The notes beneath the pieces were generated by a model that saw only the letters and a list, made by a program, of their open reading frames with translations, was not told where the DNA came from and did not search any database. From the NCBI RefSeq assembly GCF_900215205.1, contig NZ_OBDY01000003.1, positions 124,001-188,000 of the forward strand: a stretch of DNA of 64,000 nucleotides, given 5' to 3'. The position numbers and the translations under genes were made by a program. The number at the start of each line of letters is the position of its first letter. Position 1 is the first letter of the stretch. The DNA comes from Paractinoplanes atraurantiacus (lineage in GTDB: Bacteria > Actinomycetota > Actinomycetes > Mycobacteriales > Micromonosporaceae). Shown here piece after piece: positions 1 to 8,771 of the stretch.

Positions 1-31
1 CTACGGGGACGGTTCAACCGCAGGAGGAGAC

Positions 32-541
32 GTGCCGATCACCGAGCTGGTCCGGGTCTACGTGCCGGCCACCGTGCCGCTGCTCGGGGCCCTGCGCGCC
101 TCGGGGCAGCTGGGCGCCGGGCCGCTGGAGGCGCACGCGGTGACGCCCGCGCTGCGCGAGTGGTACGCCGAGGGCGACGAGGAAGAGCTCGAATACGTGG
201 CCTTCACCCGGGCCGCCCAGGCCGCCCTGCAACTACTGCGCCACGACGCGGCCGCGCCCCGCCGCCGCGTGGTGGTCTCGGCCGACGTCCCGGCCTCGTC
301 GCTCGTGGCCCAGCAGAACGAGCTCGGCTCGAGCACGGTCGAGCTGCCGCAGCCGCTGTCGCTCAAGGAGATCGCCTCGATCCACGTCGACGGCGCCGAC
401 GCCGCCGACTCGGTGGCCGCCGCGGCCGACGTGGTCGACGAGGCCTTGGCCGGCGACCCCGACGCCCAGTTCACGGTCGACAGCGCCGAGGACCACGAAC
501 TCGAGTGGTACGCCGTCTCCGAACTCGACGAACTGCTCTGA
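32..541 (+). CDS. DUF6912-like conserved actinobacterial protein
   Basis: A 169-residue acidic soluble protein starting at GTG with a strong AGGAGGAG ribosome site 5 bases upstream. It has no signal peptide or membrane segment. The N-terminus ([16 protein letters not shown]) and the acidic C-terminus ending in SELDELL resemble a small conserved actinobacterial family I associate with DUF6912, from memory. The function is unknown. It converges with the membrane protein gene to its right. The opposite strand is also open here but has a biased, repetitive composition typical of a high-GC shadow frame. Confidence 0.8.
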   Translation: MPITELVRVYVPATVPLLGALRASGQLGAGPLEAHAVTPALREWYAEGDEEELEYVAFTRAAQAALQLLRHDAAAPRRRVVVSADVPASSLVAQQNELGSSTVELPQPLSLKEIASIHVDGADAADSVAAAADVVDEALAGDPDAQFTVDSAEDHELEWYAVSELDELL

Positions 542-575
542 CGGGCTCCTCCGGCCGGCTCATCCTCCGGCCGGC

Positions 576-1676
576 TCATTCGGCCTGTTTGTCGGACTTT
601 CCGGTCGCGACCTTTTCGTCCGCTGCGTCATCGGCGGCGGCCTGCGGTTCGGCGGTTGCGGCGGCCTGCGGTTCGGCGGCCGTGGGCTCGTCCGGAGTGC
701 GGCGGACCCGGCCTGAGCGGGACACCGGCGCGACCGCCGGGGGCTCGTCCTCGTCCTCGTCGTCGGCGGGGCGGATCGTGCGGCCCACGGCGAACATCGC
801 GCTGAGGGCGCCGACGAAGAGGACGACCAGGGCGCTGTCCAGGCGGGCGCCGCTGAGCATTTGCTGGACGACGAGCTCGAGGTCGCTGACCTTGCCGGCC
901 AGCTCGAGCACGCGGGAGCCGGCCGTGCGGGTCAGCACCTCGGCGACCACCAGCAGCAGGCCGGGGCCGCCACCGGCGACCGCGTAGAAGCCCCACGGCA
1001 CGTCCAGCTCGCCGCTGCGCTTGCGGGCGCGGCGGAGCAGCTTGTAGGCCACCAGGCCGGCCGCGAGACCACTGAGGAACGACTGACCGTACGAGAACCA
1101 CTGGGCGGCGCTGGCCTGTGAGGACTGTGTGTCCCGCGAGCCCAGCGCGGTCAACAGCGGGCTCTGGAACAGGTTGAGCACGAAGCCCACCACGAAGACC
1201 GCGACCGAGCCCCAGCCGATCGCGTTGATCACGCGGGGGACGCGGAACCCGGCCAGGGCACCGCCGATGGTGGCCGCGGCGGCGATCGTGCCGCCCACGA
1301 CCGCGTACATCCAGCCCTCGGTGTTGATCGTCACGACGGTCAGCGCGCCGATCAGGCCGATCAGCAGGCCCGTGCCGGTGGCGACGGCGAAGCGTGCGGT
1401 GGCGCCGAGCGTGCGGCGGCGCGAGATGAGGCCCAGCACGGCGAGGCCGGCCGCGGCGCCGGTGACGAGCGCGGCCGAGATGGCGCCGGGCAGCGCGTAC
1501 GCCGTGGAGGTCACCTCCATCTCGGCGTCCTCACGGCCCGTGATCGTCGCGCGGGCCGACCAGAGCATGGCGGCCATCCAGATCAAGGTGGCGAGCGCGA
1601 GCAGAAGACCCGTCGACGAGGGTTGCTCGGCGCTGGCGTCCGCTTTGGGCGGCGCTGGGGTTTCCTGCTCACTCAT
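576..1676 (-). CDS. polytopic membrane protein of unknown function
   Basis: A 366-residue protein starting at MSEQETPAPPK. A longer frame exists upstream, but its extra 21 residues look non-coding. After a hydrophilic Pro/Ala-rich N-terminus there are about eight hydrophobic segments (for example LLLALATLIWMAAMLWSA near residue 25 and ALVVLFVGALSAMFAVG near 290), then an acidic tail of about 75 residues rich in Ala, Glu and Pro. No catalytic motif is evident. It reads away from the PadR regulator and converges with the DUF6912-like gene. It could be a transporter-like or envelope protein; no function is assigned. Confidence 0.75.
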   Translation of the reverse strand: MSEQETPAPPKADASAEQPSSTGLLLALATLIWMAAMLWSARATITGREDAEMEVTSTAYALPGAISAALVTGAAAGLAVLGLISRRRTLGATARFAVATGTGLLIGLIGALTVVTINTEGWMYAVVGGTIAAAATIGGALAGFRVPRVINAIGWGSVAVFVVGFVLNLFQSPLLTALGSRDTQSSQASAAQWFSYGQSFLSGLAAGLVAYKLLRRARKRSGELDVPWGFYAVAGGGPGLLLVVAEVLTRTAGSRVLELAGKVSDLELVVQQMLSGARLDSALVVLFVGALSAMFAVGRTIRPADDEDEDEPPAVAPVSRSGRVRRTPDEPTAAEPQAAATAEPQAAADDAADEKVATGKSDKQAE

Positions 1677-1998
1677 GGGCCTCAGAGTAGCCGCCGAACC
1701 TCGGAGGAGCGGCTGGGCGTCCACAGCCCGGCTTGCCAAGAAATGCGGCTTTTAGGGGCTGCCACGCCGAATTCGGGAACGCGTACGTACCTTTTCGGCC
1801 GTTTGCTGCCCGGCATCGCCGTCTGACCGTTTAGGTCGCGCCATTTTACCTGGTCAAGAGCAAGTTGCACCGCCGAACGCGCCGGGTCGACACTCGAAGT
1901 CGGACTGTCTGTGCGGGACAGTCGTTTGTGGAGACGCAAAATGGACGGATCGGGCGAAATCCTGGACGTCGGCGCGACAAAGTGGCAGCTTAGAAGGC
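1677..1998. promoter_or_regulatory. divergent upstream region of membrane protein and PadR gene
   Basis: A 322-base non-coding stretch between two divergent genes, with no convincing ORF. It has a perfect inverted repeat, GACTGTC-7 bases-GACAGTC, at about 1903-1923, some 75 bases before the PadR start. PadR-type regulators often bind palindromes near their own promoters, so this is a candidate autoregulatory operator; that assignment is inferred. Confidence 0.4.
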
Positions 1999-2514
1999 AT
2001 GCCCGACTCTCAAATCAATCCCACGGCTGCCGCTTTGCTCGGCCTGCTCCACGAGGGGCCCATGACCGGCGGACAGCTCATGGCGGCTGCCGAACGCCGC
2101 CTCGGGCCATACTGGTCGATGACGCGGAGCCAGGTCTACCGCGAGTTGCCGGTTCTCGCCGAAATGGGCTATGTCCGTCTCGGTAAGCCCGGTCCCAGAT
2201 CCAGCCAGCCCTACGCCATCACCGCCGCCGGCAAGCGAGCCTTCAGCCGGTGGCTGGCCGAGTCTCCGGGCCGGGACGCTCTGCGCAACCCGGTCGCTCT
2301 CCGTGTCGCCTTCGGGGAGCAGCACAGCGGCAATCAGCTGCAGACCCTCTACACCGGCGCGAGCGAGTACCACTCCGAGGCGCTCGCCATGGCCAAAGAG
2401 CAGGCGAAGGAGGCGAAGAAGGCGGGGGACTCGTACGGCGCGGCCGCGCTCGAGTTCGCCGTCGCCTATCACAAGGCCGCTCTCAGCTGGCTCAAGGTCG
2501 CCCCGGCCAACTGA
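1999..2514 (+). CDS. PadR family transcriptional regulator
   Basis: A 171-residue protein. Residues 10-85 form a PadR-type winged helix: [17 protein letters not shown], then a recognition helix around [20 protein letters not shown] and a wing leading to [15 protein letters not shown]. The C-terminal half is helical with a Lys/Glu/Ala-rich stretch ([14 protein letters not shown]), matching the dimerising domain of Vir-type PadR proteins. It lies immediately upstream of prfB and reads the same way. The regulated gene is unknown; the divergent membrane protein is a plausible target. Confidence 0.88.
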   Translation: MPDSQINPTAAALLGLLHEGPMTGGQLMAAAERRLGPYWSMTRSQVYRELPVLAEMGYVRLGKPGPRSSQPYAITAAGKRAFSRWLAESPGRDALRNPVALRVAFGEQHSGNQLQTLYTGASEYHSEALAMAKEQAKEAKKAGDSYGAAALEFAVAYHKAALSWLKVAPAN

Positions 2515-2581
2515 ACTCCGGCAACCGAACACCCTGCGGCCCCGGCCAGATCTTGGCCGGGGCAGCGTATTCTTGACTGTC

Positions 2582-3694
2582 GTGACTGCTGCCGACTATC
2601 CCGAGCAACTCAAAGCCCTCGACGCCACGCTGCGCAACATCGAAAACGTCCTGGACGTCGACAAGCTGCGGCGGGACAAGGCAGACCTCGAGGAGCAGGC
2701 CTCCGCACCCGACCTGTGGGACGACCAGGCCCGGGCGCAGGACGTCAACAGCCGCCTGTCGTACGTCTCCGGTGAGATCAACAAGCTCGAGCGGCTCCGC
2801 TCCCGGCTCGACGACGCCGGCCTCCTGCTGGAGATGGCCGAGGCCGAGGGCGACAGCGCCTCGGTCGACGAGGTGGGCGAGGAGCTCGTCACCCTCAGCA
2901 AGGCCATCGAGGAGATGGAGGTCCGCACCCTTCTCTCCGGTGAGTACGACGCCCGTGAGGCCGTGGTGTCGATCCGGGCCGGCGCCGGTGGCGTCGACGC
3001 GGCCGACTTCGCCGAGATGCTCCTGCGGATGTATCTGCGATGGGCCGAGCGGCACGGCTACCCCACGGAGGTCTACGACACCTCGTACGCGGAGGAGGCC
3101 GGTCTCAAGTCCGCCACCTTCGCCGTCAAGGTGCCGTACGCGTTCGGCACGCTCAGCGTCGAGTCCGGCACCCATCGGCTGGTCCGGATCAGCCCGTTCG
3201 ACAACCAGGGCCGCCGGCAGACCAGCTTCGCCGGCGTCGAGGTGATGCCGGTGGTGGAGACCACCGACCACATCGACATCCCGGAGAACGAGCTCCGTGT
3301 CGACGTCTACCGTTCGTCGGGTCCCGGTGGACAGAGCGTTAACACCACCGACTCCGCTGTGCGCCTGACGCACATTCCGACGGGCATCGTCGTGACGTGT
3401 CAGAACGAGAAATCGCAGCTTCAGAACAAGGCCTCGGCCATGCGCGTGCTCCAGGCGCGGCTCCTCGAGCGCAAGCGCCAGGAGGAGGAGGCGGAGCTCG
3501 CCGGGCTCAAGCAGGACACCACTGGATCTTGGGGAGACCAGATGCGGTCGTACGTCCTGCACCCGTACCAGATGGTCAAGGATCTGCGCACTGAGCAGGA
3601 GACGGGCAACCCGTCCTCGGTCTTCGACGGCGAGATCGACGAGTTCATCGAGGCCGGCATCAAGTGGCGCAAGACGTCCGAGAAGGCCAGCTGA
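2582..3694 (+). CDS. prfB: peptide chain release factor 2 (RF2)
   Basis: A 370-residue class I release factor that recognises UGA/UAA and triggers peptidyl-tRNA hydrolysis. The hallmark GGQ motif is present ([20 protein letters not shown]), as is the RF2 stop-recognition tripeptide SPF in [16 protein letters not shown]. The frame is open further upstream to 2171, but that part overlaps the PadR gene in another frame. The GTG at 2582 gives the usual RF2 N-terminus ([20 protein letters not shown]). There is no in-frame TGA near codon 25, so the programmed +1 frameshift that autoregulates RF2 in E. coli is absent. A terminator follows. Confidence 0.97.
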   Translation: MTAADYPEQLKALDATLRNIENVLDVDKLRRDKADLEEQASAPDLWDDQARAQDVNSRLSYVSGEINKLERLRSRLDDAGLLLEMAEAEGDSASVDEVGEELVTLSKAIEEMEVRTLLSGEYDAREAVVSIRAGAGGVDAADFAEMLLRMYLRWAERHGYPTEVYDTSYAEEAGLKSATFAVKVPYAFGTLSVESGTHRLVRISPFDNQGRRQTSFAGVEVMPVVETTDHIDIPENELRVDVYRSSGPGGQSVNTTDSAVRLTHIPTGIVVTCQNEKSQLQNKASAMRVLQARLLERKRQEEEAELAGLKQDTTGSWGDQMRSYVLHPYQMVKDLRTEQETGNPSSVFDGEIDEFIEAGIKWRKTSEKAS

Positions 3695-3732
3695 TCTCGA
3701 AGATCGGTTGATCTCCGTACGCATGGCGACGG

Positions 3733-3767
3733 CGCCCGGACGCATTGTCCGGGCGTCCGGATTTTTT
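3733..3767 (+). terminator. rho-independent terminator after prfB
   Basis: A 9-bp stem CGCCCGGAC / GTCCGGGCG around the loop GCATT, followed shortly by six T residues. It separates prfB from ftsE. Confidence 0.8.
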
Positions 3768-3838
3768 GCCACTCCGGGTGCAGATTGGCGGACCCGGCGG
3801 GGTTGGCGTTTTCGTTACACCGCGTAGACTGCGTTCCC

Positions 3839-4519
3839 GTGATTCAGCTCGAGAACGTGACGAAGACGTACCCCAAGGCGTCTCGGCCGTCGTTGGACGA
3901 TGTCAGCGTCGGTATCGAGAAGGGTGAGTTCGTCTTCTTCATCGGCCCCTCCGGTTCCGGCAAGTCGACGATCATCAAGCTCCTCCTGCACGAGGTCGCA
4001 CCGACCCAGGGCAAGGTGATGGTCAACGCCAAGGACGTGACCTCCATCCGCTCGTGGAAGATCCCGCACTTCCGCCGCTCGATCGGCTGTGTGTTCCAGG
4101 ACTTCCGCCTGCTGCCCAACCGCACCGCGTACGAGAACGTGGCCTTCGCTCTCGAGGTCATCGGCAAGACCAAGGCCGTCTCCCGGCGGGTCGTGCCCGA
4201 GGTCCTCGAGCTGGTGGGCCTCGGTGGCAAGGAGCACCGCTACCCGCACGAGCTCTCCGGCGGTGAGCAGCAGCGTGTCGCGGTGGCCCGGGCGTTCGTC
4301 AACCGGCCGCTCATCCTCCTCGCCGACGAGCCCACCGGTAACCTCGACCCGGACACGTCGATCGAGATCATGCGCCTGCTGGACCGGATCAACCGGACCG
4401 GCACCACGGTCGTGATGGTCACGCACGACTCCAACATCGTCAACCAGATGCGCCGCCGCGTCATCGAGATCGAGAGCGGCCGCATCGTTCGTGACCAGGC
4501 CCGAGGCGTCTACGGCTGA
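3839..4519 (+). CDS. ftsE: cell division ATP-binding protein FtsE
   Basis: A 226-residue ABC ATPase that pairs with FtsX at the septum and drives peptidoglycan hydrolase activation. Walker A is GPSGSGKST, the Q-loop lies in [16 protein letters not shown] (typical FtsE), the signature is LSGGEQQR, Walker B is [12 protein letters not shown] and the switch His is in VMVTHDS. The start is the GTG giving [12 protein letters not shown]; a longer frame upstream is judged non-coding. It is followed 71 bases later by ftsX. Length and motifs are all standard. Confidence 0.96.
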   Translation: MIQLENVTKTYPKASRPSLDDVSVGIEKGEFVFFIGPSGSGKSTIIKLLLHEVAPTQGKVMVNAKDVTSIRSWKIPHFRRSIGCVFQDFRLLPNRTAYENVAFALEVIGKTKAVSRRVVPEVLELVGLGGKEHRYPHELSGGEQQRVAVARAFVNRPLILLADEPTGNLDPDTSIEIMRLLDRINRTGTTVVMVTHDSNIVNQMRRRVIEIESGRIVRDQARGVYG

Positions 4520-4590
4520 GCCGGCTCCGCCCCCCATCCCCCCAAAGAGATTGACTCGGTAATGCGCGGAGTCCCGGAAGGAACCCCCCG

Positions 4591-5466
4591 ATGCGCTTGA
4601 AGTACGTACTCAACGAGGTCCTGGTGGGCCTGTGGCGAAACGTCACGATGACGGTCGCCATGATCATCACCATGTCGGTCTCGCTGACCATGCTGGGCGC
4701 TAGCGTTCTGCTGTACTTGCAGGTCGACCAGATGAAGGATTACTACTACGGGAACATCGAGGTCTCGATCTTCCTGCGGTCTGACGTCACCGAGGCCCAG
4801 CGCCAGGCGGTCGACCAGGCGATCTCCTCGAACCCGCTGGTCGCCGAGCGCACGTACGAGACGCGCGAAGAGGCCCTCAAGCGCTTCCAGGAGCTCTGGA
4901 AGGACTCGCCCGAGTTCGTCAAGGCGGTCGGCCCGAACAGCCTCCCCGAGTCGTTCCGGGTCAAGCTCAAGGACCCGGAGCAGTACAAGACCTTCGCCGA
5001 TCAGATCAAGGGCCTGCAGGGCATCCAGGACGTGATCGACCAGCGCACGCTGCTGGAGAAGGTCTTCAACATCTTCAACGCCATCCAGGTGGGTGCGCTT
5101 GTGGTCGCGGGGGTGATGGCGTTGGCCGCGCTGCTCCTGGTGGGAAACACGATCCAGGTCGCGGCGTACAGCAAGCGGCGCGAGGTCGCCGTGATGAAGC
5201 TGGTCGGCGCCTCGAACTGGTTCATCCAGGCCCCGTTCGTGCTCGAGGCGGTGGTGGCCGGCCTGATCGGCGCCATCCTGGGCTTCGTCGCGCTGTTCGT
5301 CAGCAAGGTGGTGCTCTTCGACCACAAGCTGCAGGCCTTGACGAACATCCTCACGCCGATCGACAACGGCAACGTGTGGCTGATGCTGCCAGTGCTCGCT
5401 GGCGTCGGCGCGGTGGTCAGCGCGGTCACCGCGTGGATCACCCTGCGCTTCTACCTCAAGGTCTAA
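4591..5466 (+). CDS. ftsX: cell division protein FtsX
   Basis: A 291-residue integral membrane partner of FtsE. The first membrane segment is near residues 20-45, a periplasm-facing loop of about 125 residues follows, and three C-terminal segments (near 170-195, 215-240 and 265-285) give the four-segment FtsX topology. The motif AAYSKRREVAVMKLVGAS before the third segment is typical of the FtsX/MacB permease family. The extracellular loop would contact a peptidoglycan hydrolase; the M23 protein encoded next is the obvious candidate. An AAGGAA ribosome site precedes the ATG. Confidence 0.95.
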   Translation: MRLKYVLNEVLVGLWRNVTMTVAMIITMSVSLTMLGASVLLYLQVDQMKDYYYGNIEVSIFLRSDVTEAQRQAVDQAISSNPLVAERTYETREEALKRFQELWKDSPEFVKAVGPNSLPESFRVKLKDPEQYKTFADQIKGLQGIQDVIDQRTLLEKVFNIFNAIQVGALVVAGVMALAALLLVGNTIQVAAYSKRREVAVMKLVGASNWFIQAPFVLEAVVAGLIGAILGFVALFVSKVVLFDHKLQALTNILTPIDNGNVWLMLPVLAGVGAVVSAVTAWITLRFYLKV

Positions 5467-5490
5467 CTCCCTCTCGCTGAATACACACGG

Positions 5491-5523
5491 CGGCCGCGTT
5501 CCCTTTCCGGGGGAATGCGGCCG
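5491..5523 (+). terminator. hairpin terminator after ftsX
   Basis: A 13-bp stem (CGGCCGCGTTCCC / GGGAATGCGGCCG, one G-T pair) around a 7-base loop between ftsX and the M23 peptidase gene. It has no strong T-tract, so it may attenuate rather than fully terminate. Confidence 0.6.
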
Positions 5524-5555
5524 TTGGGCGTTATAGGCGAGTACGGTGGCATTCC

Positions 5556-6782
5556 GTGAGGTCATATAGCCGGATTCTTACCTTCTTGGCGATTTGTGCG
5601 AGCGTGCTCGCCGCGCCGAGCCCGGCCAGCGCCGACCCCAGCAGCCCCGACCAGGCCGCCCGCGCCGTCCACCAGGCCGAGGCCGTGCTCGAAGAGGCCA
5701 CCGACGCCGCCCGGGCCGCGGCCCGCCGCCTCGAAGCCGCCACCGCGGCCATGCCCTCGGCTCAGCGCAAGGTCGCCACCTCGCGCGGCGCCGTCGCCGC
5801 CGCGGTCACCGCCGCCAACACCGCGTCACGCCGGGCGCAGGCCGCCCGGGCCGCCTTCGACCAGTTCGCCGGGCGTTTCCAGCAGGCACAGGACCGCGTC
5901 GCCGAGTCGCGGGCCCGGGTCGACGAGATTGCCCAGGCCAGCTACATGGGCAGCAACATCGCCCGGATCAACCTGCTGGTCGAGGCGACCGGCCCGGCCG
6001 ACATGATGGACCGCCTGAGCCTGGTCGACCAGATCATGCGCACGCAGCAGCGCGAGGTGGACACGCTGGTCGGCGCGCGGCGAGAAGCCCGTACGGAACA
6101 GGACCGGGCCGGACTCGCCAAACGTACGGCCGAAGAGGCCGAAGCCGCCGCGAAGGCCAAGCTGACGGCCGCGAAAGCGGCCCAGATGGCCGCCGAGCGC
6201 GCCCGGAAGGCCCTGGAGACCCTGGCCGCGAGCCGGGCCCAGGCGCTGCGCGTGGCGAACTCCCAGCGGGCCGCCGTGCTCGCCCGCTACCGCGCGGCCA
6301 AGGCCGAAGAGGCGCGCATCCAGCAAGCGTTGCGCGGCTACTCGGTCAAGTCGGGGGAGACGCCGTACGAGGGCGGCCGGCTCTACATGCCGGTCAACGG
6401 CTGGAAGTCCAGCGACTACGGGCAGCGCTACGACCCGTACTACCGGGTCTGGCAGTTGCATGCCGGAGCGGACTTCGCGGCCGGCGGCGGCACACCGATT
6501 CACGCCGCGGCCTACGGGCGGGTGATCCGGGCCGGGTGGGCCGGCGGCTACGGCCGCTACACATGCCTGGACCACGGGAAGATCAGCGGCGTCGGCTTCA
6601 CAACGTGCTACGGCCACCAGTCGGCGATCCTCGTGCACCTCGGCGAGTACGTGCGCCGCGGCGAGATCATCGGCCGGGTCGGCACGACCGGCGCCTCCAC
6701 CGGCAACCATCTGCACTTCGAGACCCGCTTCGACGGGGTGCCCCGCAACCCCCTGCACTACCTGCCGTCGTGTCTGTGCTGA
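5556..6782 (+). CDS. secreted coiled-coil M23 peptidase (FtsEX-associated, EnvC/RipC-like)
   Basis: A 408-residue protein with a signal peptide ending near APSPASA (residues 1-27). A long Ala/Arg-rich coiled coil spans about 30-265, and a C-terminal LytM/M23 domain starts near residue 280. Metal and catalytic motifs are visible: HAGADF (first zinc His/Asp), CYGHQSAI, and HLHFETR at the end. The coiled coil followed by M23 after ftsEX matches EnvC-like activators or RipC-type hydrolases. Because HxxxD and HLH are both present, direct endopeptidase activity is likely rather than a degenerate activator. The start is GTG. Confidence 0.88.
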   Translation: MRSYSRILTFLAICASVLAAPSPASADPSSPDQAARAVHQAEAVLEEATDAARAAARRLEAATAAMPSAQRKVATSRGAVAAAVTAANTASRRAQAARAAFDQFAGRFQQAQDRVAESRARVDEIAQASYMGSNIARINLLVEATGPADMMDRLSLVDQIMRTQQREVDTLVGARREARTEQDRAGLAKRTAEEAEAAAKAKLTAAKAAQMAAERARKALETLAASRAQALRVANSQRAAVLARYRAAKAEEARIQQALRGYSVKSGETPYEGGRLYMPVNGWKSSDYGQRYDPYYRVWQLHAGADFAAGGGTPIHAAAYGRVIRAGWAGGYGRYTCLDHGKISGVGFTTCYGHQSAILVHLGEYVRRGEIIGRVGTTGASTGNHLHFETRFDGVPRNPLHYLPSCLC

Positions 6783-6836
6783 CCCCTGTAACATTGACGG
6801 GTTGGTTTCGCACTCGTTCATAGGGGGTCGCTGGTC

Positions 6837-7313
6837 ATGCCACGCGAACAGGGGCGCAAAGTCGTCGCCTCCAACCGCAAGGCCCGCCACGACTACAGCA
6901 TCCTCGACACGTACGAGGCGGGCCTCCAGCTCACCGGCACCGAGGTCAAGTCGCTGCGGGCCGGCCGGGCGTCGCTGGTCGACGCGTTCGGCCAGGAAAA
7001 CTACGGCGAGCTCTTCCTGCACGGCATGCACATCCCGGAGTACACGCAGGGCACGTGGACCAACCACGAGCCCCGCCGCACCCGCAAGCTGCTGCTCCAC
7101 CGCGAGGAGATCGCCAAGATCCGCGGCAAGCTCCGCGACGACGGTGTCACGCTGGTCCCGCTCCAGGTCTACTTCAACAACGGGTACGCCAAGGTCGAGA
7201 TCGGCATCGCCAAGGGCAAGAAGAGCTACGACAAGCGGCAGGACTTGGCGGCACGAGACGCCCAGAAGGAAATCAACCGGGCAGTCGGCCGACGTGCGAA
7301 AGGCATCAGCTGA
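6837..7313 (+). CDS. smpB: SsrA-binding protein SmpB
   Basis: A 158-residue tmRNA partner in trans-translation, rescuing ribosomes stalled on non-stop messages. Family motifs: [48 protein letters not shown], and a basic C-terminal tail [11 protein letters not shown] running to RAKGIS. An AGGGGG ribosome site precedes the ATG. ssrA lies about 0.8 kb downstream, separated by one secreted-protein gene. Confidence 0.97.
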   Translation: MPREQGRKVVASNRKARHDYSILDTYEAGLQLTGTEVKSLRAGRASLVDAFGQENYGELFLHGMHIPEYTQGTWTNHEPRRTRKLLLHREEIAKIRGKLRDDGVTLVPLQVYFNNGYAKVEIGIAKGKKSYDKRQDLAARDAQKEINRAVGRRAKGIS

Positions 7314-7358
7314 GGTATGCTCCGCCCGCTTCTTTGATCTTCGCGGGGGGATTCGCCG

Positions 7359-8075
7359 TTGCCTTCCAAGCATTCCGTGCGCCTGTTCGGCCCCGCCCGG
7401 TTCGTTCTGAGCTTCGGTGTCGCGATCCTCGTCCTGCTGGTCGTCTGGATCGCGGTGCGGGCGGTCGGCCCGGCCGAGGCGGCCCGCCAGCCGTCGGTGA
7501 CGCTGCCGTCGATGCCGCAGGTGCCGCTGGTCGTCTCCGACTCGCCGGTGCCCTTGACGGCCGCGCCCAAGTCGACGTCGCCCGCTCCCTCGCGGTCGGC
7601 GTCCCGCAGCCCGTCCGCGTCGCCCTCGCCGAGTCGCTCGGCCACCACGCCGCCTCCGTCGACCAGCTCCAGCCCGCAGCCGGAGAAGTCGACGACGAAG
7701 CCCACGACCAAGCCGGCCACGACCGTTCCGACGACGGCGCCGACCTCGGCGAAGCCGCAGAGCAACTTCGAAGCCCAACTGTCGGTCACGGCGAGTTGGG
7801 ACCAGGGCTATGTTGCTTTCGTACGGGTGGAGAACTCCGGAGACGCAACGGCACAGTGGCGCGTCACCGTGTCGCACTCGGGCCTCGACGACATGGAACT
7901 GCGCGGAGTGTGGAACGCCTCGGGCGACCGGAACGGCAGCAGCCTGAGCTTCAGCGGCGGCTCGTTGGCCCCCGGCAAGTCCGTCACCTTCGGCTACCAG
8001 ATCTCGAAGAGCGGCCGCGGCAACGCCCGCCCGGCCGGTTGCAGCGCCGTGGGCGGATCTTGCAGCGTGAGGTAA
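7359..8075 (+). CDS. membrane-anchored or secreted protein with CBM2-like domain
   Basis: A 238-residue protein starting at TTG, placed after a GCGGGGGGA ribosome site. A signal or anchor segment covers residues 12-35 (FVLSFGVAILVLLVVWIAV). A low-complexity Ser/Pro/Thr linker spans about 60-130. Residues 135-238 resemble a family 2 carbohydrate-binding module: SVTASWDQGYVAFVRVENSG, the W of GVWNASGDRNGSSLSFSG, LAPGKSVTFGYQIS, and a Cys pair near the end. It probably binds cell-wall or environmental polysaccharide. No catalytic domain is attached. Confidence 0.78.
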   Translation: MPSKHSVRLFGPARFVLSFGVAILVLLVVWIAVRAVGPAEAARQPSVTLPSMPQVPLVVSDSPVPLTAAPKSTSPAPSRSASRSPSASPSPSRSATTPPPSTSSSPQPEKSTTKPTTKPATTVPTTAPTSAKPQSNFEAQLSVTASWDQGYVAFVRVENSGDATAQWRVTVSHSGLDDMELRGVWNASGDRNGSSLSFSGGSLAPGKSVTFGYQISKSGRGNARPAGCSAVGGSCSVR

Positions 8076-8110
8076 ACTTTTCGAGCTGCCGCATTTCCGC
8101 GGCACATCCA

Positions 8111-8485
8111 GGGGGTGACTGGTTTCGACTTCGTACGTGGAGACAGGGGAAGCGAGCCGAGGAAGCCGACGTCGTCTCGAGAATCGGTCGTCGGAAACTT
8201 ATAAGCGCCAAGGATAACTCCCGCGCTGACTTCGCTCTTGCCGCCTGAGGTAAGTAGCTAAGTCTGTCGGCCTGAGATTGCCTTCGACTCAGTAGCCGGC
8301 ATCAGCTAGAAGGCTGGCCAATCAGTCCCAGTCGTGAGGACTGTGCGGCGAGATCAAACACGACTGGGCCCGCCATCCGGACTTGCTCACGTGAGCCGGA
8401 GGGCCGAGTAGAGGCACAGTGAGCTGCGCTCGGAGAAGCCCTGACGAAGCAACGAAGGACCCGGGTTCGATTCCCGGCACCTCCA
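8111..8485 (+). ncRNA. ssrA: transfer-messenger RNA (tmRNA)
   Basis: The 5' end GGGGGUG pairs with CACCUCC near the 3' end to form the acceptor stem; the conserved GACUGGUUUCGACUUCGUACG and the T-arm GGGUUCGAUUCCC are present. CCA is not encoded (CGA follows the discriminator A). The resume codon is GCC at 8207 and the tag stop is TGA at 8246-8248. The tag reads AKDNSRADFALAA, ending in the ClpXP-recognised ALAA. It works with smpB upstream. Confidence 0.95.
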
Positions 8486-8510
8486 CGAGTCGATGGCGAC
8501 CTGTGTCCGC

Positions 8511-8625
8511 AAAAAGCGCGGACCAGGTCGCCTCGTCATATCTACCTGGGGGGCGACCCCCCAGACCCCCACGGTGCGGTGGTCGCGCCTGGTGCGGTGG
8601 TCGCGCCTGGTGCGGTGGTCACGGT
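8511..8625 (+). repeat. CGA-loop hairpin repeat, copy 1, with 18-bp tandem units
   Basis: Copy of a dispersed intergenic repeat: a segment with AAAGCGCG and GACCAGGTCGCCTCGTCATATCT followed by a perfect 8-bp stem CTGGGGGG / CCCCCCAG around CGA (8546-8564). It then runs into a tandem array with period 18 bp (unit GGTGCGGTGGTCGCGCCT, about 2.7 copies, 8573-8620). It lies between ssrA and the convergent M1 peptidase gene, where it could act as a terminator. Confidence 0.6.
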
Positions 8626-8710
8626 GGTCGGTCGGGTTCAAGTAGTCGGTGACCACCTCCACGGCATGGCGGCCCCCTGCTCGCGAAGATCGCGAGGCCG
8701 GGGGCCGTTT

Positions 8711-8748
8711 CGTCTACGTCTGCTCCGGGGCCGAGCCCGCTGCGGCAG
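8711..8748 (+). repeat. CGA-loop hairpin repeat, degenerate copy
   Basis: A partial copy of the dispersed element: CGTCTACGTCTGCTCCGGGG, then CCGAGCCC and TGCGGCAG. The stem is imperfect. It sits just before the stop codon of the convergent peptidase gene. Confidence 0.4.
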
Positions 8749-8771
8749 TCCGGTCGACGCCGGGCGTCCTC

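Noticed and set aside
2171-2581. N-terminal extension of prfB
   Set aside because: Overlaps the PadR gene in another frame and has Pro/Ser/Arg-biased composition typical of a shadow frame.
5826-8105. Long leftward open frame of 759 codons
   Set aside because: It is antisense to the M23, smpB and CBM2 genes, with no recognisable domain and repetitive composition.
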